A stretch of 64,000 nucleotides of DNA from Timema cristinae (Eukaryota; Arthropoda; Insecta; Phasmatodea; Timematidae): positions 42,782,355 through 42,846,354 of the forward strand of contig JBCFYV010000012.1 in assembly GCA_039000515.1 (NCBI GenBank), read 5' to 3'. Position numbers and translations under genes: made by a program. Positions 59,181-64,000 of this stretch are shown here, piece by piece. Each line of letters begins with the position of its first letter. The first letter of the stretch is position 1. The notes under the pieces are model-generated. The model had not been told where the DNA came from and searched no databases. It worked only from the letters and a program-made list of their open reading frames with translations.

Positions 59181-59471
59181 TTAAACGCGTTCAAAGTTCA
59201 CAACGGTGGGTGCACCTGGTTTTACTCCGGCACAGGTAAATACCAGTTTCTCGTTATTCAGCTCGCACACGTCTTCATCTGTTAGAGTACCGAAACGACA
59301 GGGTAGAAATACACAAACCTCATCATTTAGATAGGCTATTACGCGTCTCCCGAACTTTGTATCGACCGCTTTTAATTTATCCACCAAGTACTTTTGATCG
59401 ACAATTAGATCGCTCAATTTTACGGTCGGCACGGCGTCAACATTATTTACCAGCTGCTTTAACTTGTCCAT
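59181..59471 (-). CDS. Element-encoded 96-aa protein, possible OB-fold-like nucleic-acid binder
   Basis: The frame is intact and starts 41 bp after a TATA box in the right terminal repeat, with the ATG 8 bp outside the repeat. Key features: an N-terminal helix-like start (MDKLKQLVNNVDAV), VKLSDLIVDQKYLV (17-30), DTKFGRRVIAYLNDE (37-51), VFLPCRF (54-60), an acidic LTDEDVCELNN segment (63-73), and a final strand KLVFTC...TVVNFERV. The pattern of alternating strands with TKFG and VFLP motifs recalls small proteins I associate with invertebrate mobile elements, possibly single-stranded-DNA-binding OB folds. I cannot confirm this here. Cys 53, 58, 69 and 80 are present but show no metal-site spacing. 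The intact frame and clean promoter suggest recent function. Confidence 0.8.
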   Translation of the reverse strand: MDKLKQLVNNVDAVPTVKLSDLIVDQKYLVDKLKAVDTKFGRRVIAYLNDEVCVFLPCRFGTLTDEDVCELNNEKLVFTCAGVKPGAPTVVNFERV

Positions 59472-59511
59472 TTGATCCCGGTTTTAAATAGACGATCAAA
59501 TGGTGTCCCCC

Positions 59512-59518
59512 TTATATA
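59512..59518 (-). promoter_or_regulatory. TATA box of the right-arm genes
   Basis: TATATAA on the minus strand, within GGGATATATAAGGGGGACAC. It lies about 41 bp upstream of the 96-codon gene's ATG, leaving room for a start site near 59485 and a very short leader. Confidence 0.7.
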
Positions 59519-60089
59519 TCCCCTCCCTAACCTGTTGTTTGTGACAGCTAGAGTCAAGGTTTTGATTTCTCCTTGTCTGGAAAGGCTTTTTCAATGCTCT
59601 CCGAGGGGCTATAGACCAGTTTTGATATAAAGGATCTTGGAGGGGGATAGAGTGTTTTGAGCAGAGGAACGGGCCGTTTTCGATATCAAGGGATTTTTTT
59701 TGAGTTACGTCGAATAAATATATATTTTTATAATATCATATCAAGGGATTTTTTTAGTTACGTCGAATAAATATATATTTTATAATATCCGTGTTTTATT
59801 CACTCTCGATCATCGATAATCGACAATTCATCACCAATTATCAATTCTCGAGAATCGGTTCGGGGGGACGGGGGACACGTACTATAATTATCCCTTCCTA
59901 CAGAAAATGGTCTATAGTTTTTTCATACTCAGATATCACCCTTCATACACAAATACGGACTATATGTTCACTTGTTAGGATGTTTAAAAATTCCTCAACT
60001 GTTAGCAATAACAACGCGTCACAAATATAGCCCGACCCCTTCCCAAGATATAGAGTTCGCGCCTCACTCTCTGCGTTGTTCAATTTGAC

Positions 60090-60160
60090 TGATGGTCGCG
60101 TGGTCTAAGGCGTCACTGAACAGGAGGTCTGAGTTTAAATCTCGCTTGTCCATCCCCCAG
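60090..60160 (+). mobile_element. tRNA-derived segment inside the right terminal repeat
   Basis: GATGGTCGCGTGGTCTAAGG (A-box-like) then GAGTTTAAATCTCGCTTGTC (B-box-like), the mirror of 53262-53332. Confidence 0.6.
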
Positions 60161-60418
60161 CACACTTCAATTATCACTCATCAATAGTGAATAATCACAC
60201 ATCAATAATCAAAAGGTGCGACTAAGTTAAGCTACTATAGAGTATAGTTTTTTTTTTGCCCTTCCTACAGAAAATGGTCTATAGTTTTTTCATACTCTAA
60301 TATTAACCTTCCACGGACTATATGTTCACTTGTTATTGTGGAACAAGGATGTTTACGAGTTCCTCACGTCAACATCATGTTCAAGGTTAAGTTGAGGCGA
60401 CGGGGCCAGAGAGGTAGT

Positions 60419-60424
60419 TAGCTC
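60419..60424. repeat. Target-site duplication, right (TAGCTC)
   Basis: Identical to 52998-53003, directly abutting the end of the right terminal repeat. Confidence 0.85.
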
Positions 60425-60689
60425 TACCTTCATTCATTCATACCTCAAGTCATAACATCGGAAACTGTCGTTTTCATCTATATTATCGGTATTTAAAGGT
60501 GTAAAAACAATTTTTATCATCTTTGATCGTAAATATGTAGGCCCTCTGTTATGTCTTTTTACCATATTATATTATAGTTGCCAGTCAATTTCGATTGTTT
60601 TGATTTCCAATCATGATGATAAACCACTTTCACACTGATTTATAAATGCAATCTGCGTAGTTCTAATTTATTCCCTTAATAAAGCAGAA

Positions 60690-60950
60690 ACCTGCTTTGG
60701 TGATCGAATGGATTAATACGTTACTCTCAAAATAGATTGGACTGCTAACAATGGGAAGATCGGGGTTTGAACCCAAGTTTGATGGACTGATGCTGGTTTT
60801 TACTAAATAGTTTCCCACTCTCCATAAGCAACAATTTGGGTACACTTAATCTAAATTCAACCTTCCTCACCACTAACATTATTAGTCAATGTATATCTAG
60901 TACATATGTGTATAGCCCAAGTGAATAGTGAGCCGCAGTTACAAAAAAAA
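60690..60950 (+). mobile_element. Degenerate SINE copy
   Basis: GGGAAGATCGGGGTTTGAACCC (B-box-like), then CTGGTTTTTACTAAATAGTTTCCC and a tail AGCCCAAGTGAATAGTGAGC, matching the family B layout with heavy divergence. Confidence 0.55.
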
Positions 60951-61053
60951 TACTGATTGAATTTTAAATAACCCATACAAATAAGCAGAAAATTATTTAT
61001 TTAGAGTTAACGAAATAATCAAACTAGTAGAAATAAACAACTACACCACAAAG

Positions 61054-61347
61054 CCTCGGTGGCGTAGTTAGCTAATGTGCTAATTTCGTGTTGAGCTAAA
61101 CTGCTGAGGACGGAGAGATTGGGTGTCGGATCTCACGTGGGTGAACTGGGGGTTGTTTTTCCTAAATGGTTTTCCACTTTCACTCCACGTAAATACGGGT
61201 TCACTTACTCTATATTCAACCTTCCATATTCCTATCTCATTAGTGTAATTAGTACTTAAGCGCATAACCCGAATGGATGGTAAGTCACGGTGCTAAGTAT
61301 TATTTTCATTATTATTATTATTTTTATTATTATTATTATTGTTATTA

Positions 61348-61394
<47 letters not shown>
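61054..61394 (+). mobile_element. SINE family B, near full-length copy with long ATT tail
   Basis: GCCTCGGTGGCGTAGTTAGC head, the AACTGGGGGTTGTTTTTCC body, CGCATAACCCGAATGGATGG tail, then about 85 bp of mostly ATT repeats (61310-61394). The Tyr-rich open frame over the repeat is spurious. No convincing target duplication. Confidence 0.8.
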
Positions 61395-61849
61395 GCCGAT
61401 ATACAAAAGCTGACCCTAACCAAAAACCCTTTCAAGAAGTGTGCGTCATAATTTTACAAGCCCAGTAAACCTATTATAGAACATTCATTGATGCGTGGAG
61501 GGATTCAGTATCATTTATAGAAGGAGCATTAGGTTAATTGCCCTCTCAGAGCGTTTGTGATGTATCGTTTGACTAATATCAGTTATACATGTACAAGTGA
61601 GCTATATATCTCGCAGACATTTAAGTTGTGTGGAATTATTAATATCAATTTTAGATTAATGAACTAATTAATTTGCCCCTCCAATACACGCATGGAATGT
61701 TTGGAATTATTAACAACCATGGCAAACCTCTAAATTACAAATATATTAATATTTGATTGAACCCCCCTAACACATGCTAAAAGCGCCGCAGATATGCTAT
61801 AACAAGTTTAATCACGCAATACACCCCTAATTACTCGCATTGGTGGGCA
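61395..61849. other. Intergenic, nothing recognised
   Basis: No frame or repeat of note between the two SINE copies. Confidence 0.4.
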
Positions 61850-62065
61850 CGTGGGATAATTTACAGGATCAGATAGTCTAGGTCTGGGAGCAAAGGACTC
61901 CAACTATTTTAAAGTGTAATAAGGGTGTTTATTTCTAAGTGGTTTCCCACCACCCTTAAACGCAAATGACGGTAAGTTTCCTCTAAAATACACCATATTT
62001 ATCCTTAAACTACCATCCTTTTTAACTGTGTATAATCTAGACAGGAAGTGAAACGCTGTTAAAAC
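61850..62065 (+). mobile_element. Degenerate SINE copy
   Basis: GGTGTTTATTTCTAAGTGGTTTCCC and AAACGCAAATGACGGTAAGTTTCC are eroded family B/C body words; head and tail are only faintly recognisable. Confidence 0.45.
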
Positions 62066-62099
62066 TAGCTACAGTAAAATTAAAATTCGCGAACTATAA

Positions 62100-62349
62100 T
62101 AATAATACCGCGTCTTAATACCCGAGGGTTATGCACTTTAAGTGCTAATTACATTAATGGATTTTAGAATTGGGAAGGTTTTTAATTAAAGGAAGTAAAC
62201 CCACATTTGCGTGGAGGGAGAGTGGAAAACCATTTAGGAATAACCACTCCCAGATCACCCGAACGAAACTCGAACCTCGATCTCCCCGTCCTCAGCAGTC
62301 AAGCTCAACACGACAAGCGCGTTAGCCAACTACGTCACCGAGGCGGGTC
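62100..62349 (-). mobile_element. SINE family B, minus-strand copy
   Basis: Starts ATAATACCGCGTCTTAATAC and ends with ACTACGTCACCGAGGCGGG, the inverse of tail and head. The B box is clear (inverse CGAGGTTCGAGTTTCG). Close to the 17889 copy in sequence. No clear target duplication. Confidence 0.8.
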
Positions 62350-63508
62350 GTGGATTATAAAAAATGAAATATGTATGTTCAGATCTGGGAGGATTTATAC
62401 CGACCAAATACATTCGAGCGTTAAGCTACACATAGTGATGACACATTTCAGAAACCCTATGTTCACATTTCAGCTGGGCTGAAATAAATTCTTTTTCATG
62501 TCTAAGGAATATGGAGGAGTAACTAATTTTCAACATGCCTTAAGTTATACTTGTCTAATGGGTTAAGGTAAGCGTGTTCAACTCATTTAATCATAAGGAC
62601 CACATACAAAATTAAAATTAATAAGTAGGTTGTATCTAAAATATAATAATGTTGCCATATTTATTAAAAATTATTAATTTTAGAATCCTTACTATTTAAA
62701 AAGCAAAATTAATATTAGATACCATTTTAAAATCCACTCTCAATATTTGCCCAGAATCATGAAACCTTGTGTTAATATCAATGGTGTGATTGACCTAAAA
62801 TTTTGTGTTGAAGTCGCTTTCATAATTGTTTATTTTAAATGCATATACATAATTTGTAAACGCTAGTATGTTTGTTCATTCTCATTAAGAAATATACTGT
62901 TTGCACACCATTGTGTTTACAAATATTAATTATATTAGATACTCAAATTTAATAGCATTTAGGAATCTCTCTCTAGTAAGTAAATAATAAATATTTGGTA
63001 CAAATACCTTAATTGATAAATCTGCCATAATAATGCTCGAATATTAAATCAGAGACGTTTATAAGAGGAATAATCTGACAACATTGCATTTAGGTACATG
63101 GAATGGTCCGTGGGCTTCACCAAATAATGGATTGTGTCCCAAGTTTAGTATGAATGGCTGAATTGAATTGATCATTTCTAGAAACCCATAGCTGAACAAA
63201 TTTTATAGGATAGAAAATTATAATATGTTGGAGGCTATAGCTTCCCAAATAAGGTTTTTAGAATAAATGTTATCAGATATATTATAGAGAAAACTATTAA
63301 AATAGAATTTTTGTATGAAATATGCACAGTCTTTCTACACTATTACTCAAGATTGGCGAAAAGTGAGTTTTTGGTAAAAATATGAAATATGGCCTATTTG
63401 AAATTACCAATTCAATTAAGCGTCAGATTTGCAATACATTGAAATGCTGGTGACAAAAATCTAAGGGATTTTAATTTCACTTGGATAAGCAATGAGAGTG
63501 CAATTTTA
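62350..63508. other. AT-rich intergenic DNA; possible hAT-like relic 62570-63115
   Basis: GTAAGCGTGTTCAACTCATT followed by AAGGACCACATACAAAATTA near 62570, and GGTCCGTGGGCTTCACC near 63103, loosely recall the two ends of hAT-type elements. The match is weak and no target duplication was found. No gene. Confidence 0.25.
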
Positions 63509-63705
63509 CAATTATATATATATTAAAAATATATATACATTAATATATATATATATATATATATATATTAAATATATATATATATATATATATTAAATAT
63601 ATATATTATATATATTAAATATATATATATTATATATATATTAATTATATATATTAAATATATTAAATATATATATTATATATATATATAAATTATATAT
63701 ATTTG
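63509..63705. repeat. Long TA-rich microsatellite
   Basis: Nearly pure TATA/ATTAAATAT alternation over about 190 bp, with repeated TATTAAATAT interruptions. It can self-pair extensively. Confidence 0.9.
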
Positions 63706-64000
63706 GTTTTCTCTTTAGCTCTTGAATGAAATACAGGTGCACTTCCTCTAGATAATATTTCCAAATCCCTATTTCTTAGATTTAAGAAATCAATCACAGG
63801 GTATTAAACGTAATAAATTAAATTAAGTCAAAATAATTACCTAATATGCATTTGAAGCTAATCAAATATCTTTAGAATTGTTCGGAACAAATATAGTGAA
63901 CCATCTTGATGGCCAGACAGACTTTCGCGTTAAACTTGTCTGATCTGATTTGCCCATAACATTGAGGTTGTGAATCAAACTGTGAAACTGTGTATAGAGC
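63706..64000. other. Window end, nothing recognised
   Basis: AT-rich sequence without a frame, RNA signature or element end. Confidence 0.4.

Larger units (their letters stand above)
53004..60418. mobile_element. 7.4-kb non-autonomous element with ~940-bp terminal inverted repeats (Polinton-like?)
   Basis: The element begins ACTACCTCTCTGGCCCC and ends with its exact inverse, with a 6-bp duplication outside. The terminal repeats differ by only a few substitutions and 1-bp indels, implying recent insertion or homogenisation. Inside: a TATA box at the inner edge of each repeat, two intact minus-strand genes behind the right one, short Cys-rich plus-strand frames behind the left one, and an AT-rich centre with a decayed Penelope-like insertion. 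No transposase, integrase, polymerase, protease or capsid gene is visible. The layout fits an internally deleted Polinton/Maverick relative. Known Polintons are usually 15-20 kb, and their usual AG...CT ends are not obvious here. IS3EU- and Dada-type transposons also give duplications of this length, so class is open. Confidence 0.85.
59479..60418 (-). repeat. Right terminal inverted repeat (~940 bp)
   Basis: Inverse of 53004-53943, ending ...GGGGCCAGAGAGGTAGT. Differences noted against the left copy: four substitutions (for example CTGG/CCGG near 59619 and TTAGG/TAGGG context near 59528) and three 1-bp length changes in homopolymers. The matching open frames inside both repeats (59791-60030 plus and 53393-53632 minus) arise only because the sequence is duplicated. 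Confidence 0.95.

Noticed and set aside
61277..61468. Tyr-rich 63-codon frame
   Set aside because: It is a translation of the ATT tail of a SINE.

Overview
The window looks like nuclear DNA from an arthropod, most likely an insect. It is very AT-rich and mostly non-coding. It has intron-split exons with GT/AG borders, many tRNA-derived SINEs with ATT-rich tails, long microsatellites and DNA-transposon debris. There is no bacterial gene organisation. The insect suggestion rests on the one host gene, whose TM6-TM7 exon resembles arthropod sulfakinin (cholecystokinin-like) receptors; the order and species are not resolved.

Layout. Positions 1-39 kb hold no gene I can support. This is AT-rich sequence with SINE copies (two tRNA-headed families sharing one 3' tail), a foldback element (7.1-7.9 kb), a 0.6 kb CATA microsatellite next to a LINE 3' end (22.1-23.0 kb), a Helitron-like element (29.8 kb), and two short terminal-inverted-repeat elements (35.8 and 37.1 kb), one filled with a 30-bp minisatellite. 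From 39.2 to 51.2 kb, plus-strand exons encode the C-terminal half of a cholecystokinin/sulfakinin-type GPCR: two exons of a long third intracellular loop, one exon with TM6 and TM7, and two competing candidates for the last exon (47272-47380 or 51055-51202). The exons for TM1-TM5 were not found and probably lie upstream of the window.

The most unusual object is a 7.4 kb mobile element at 53004-60418. It has about 940-bp, nearly identical terminal inverted repeats and a perfect 6-bp target duplication (TAGCTC). Each repeat carries an inward-facing TATA box at its inner edge. The right arm drives two intact minus-strand genes (96 and 249 codons) whose products appear to share one small beta-rich module. 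The left arm leads into short Cys-rich reading frames, one resembling a zinc finger. The middle is AT-rich and holds a decayed Penelope-like element with a GIY-YIG endonuclease remnant. No transposase, integrase or polymerase is visible, so the element looks non-autonomous. The 6-bp duplication and long repeats fit a Polinton/Maverick derivative, but IS3EU- or Dada-like elements cannot be excluded.

The last 3.6 kb returns to SINE-rich, AT-rich sequence ending in a long TA-rich tract.
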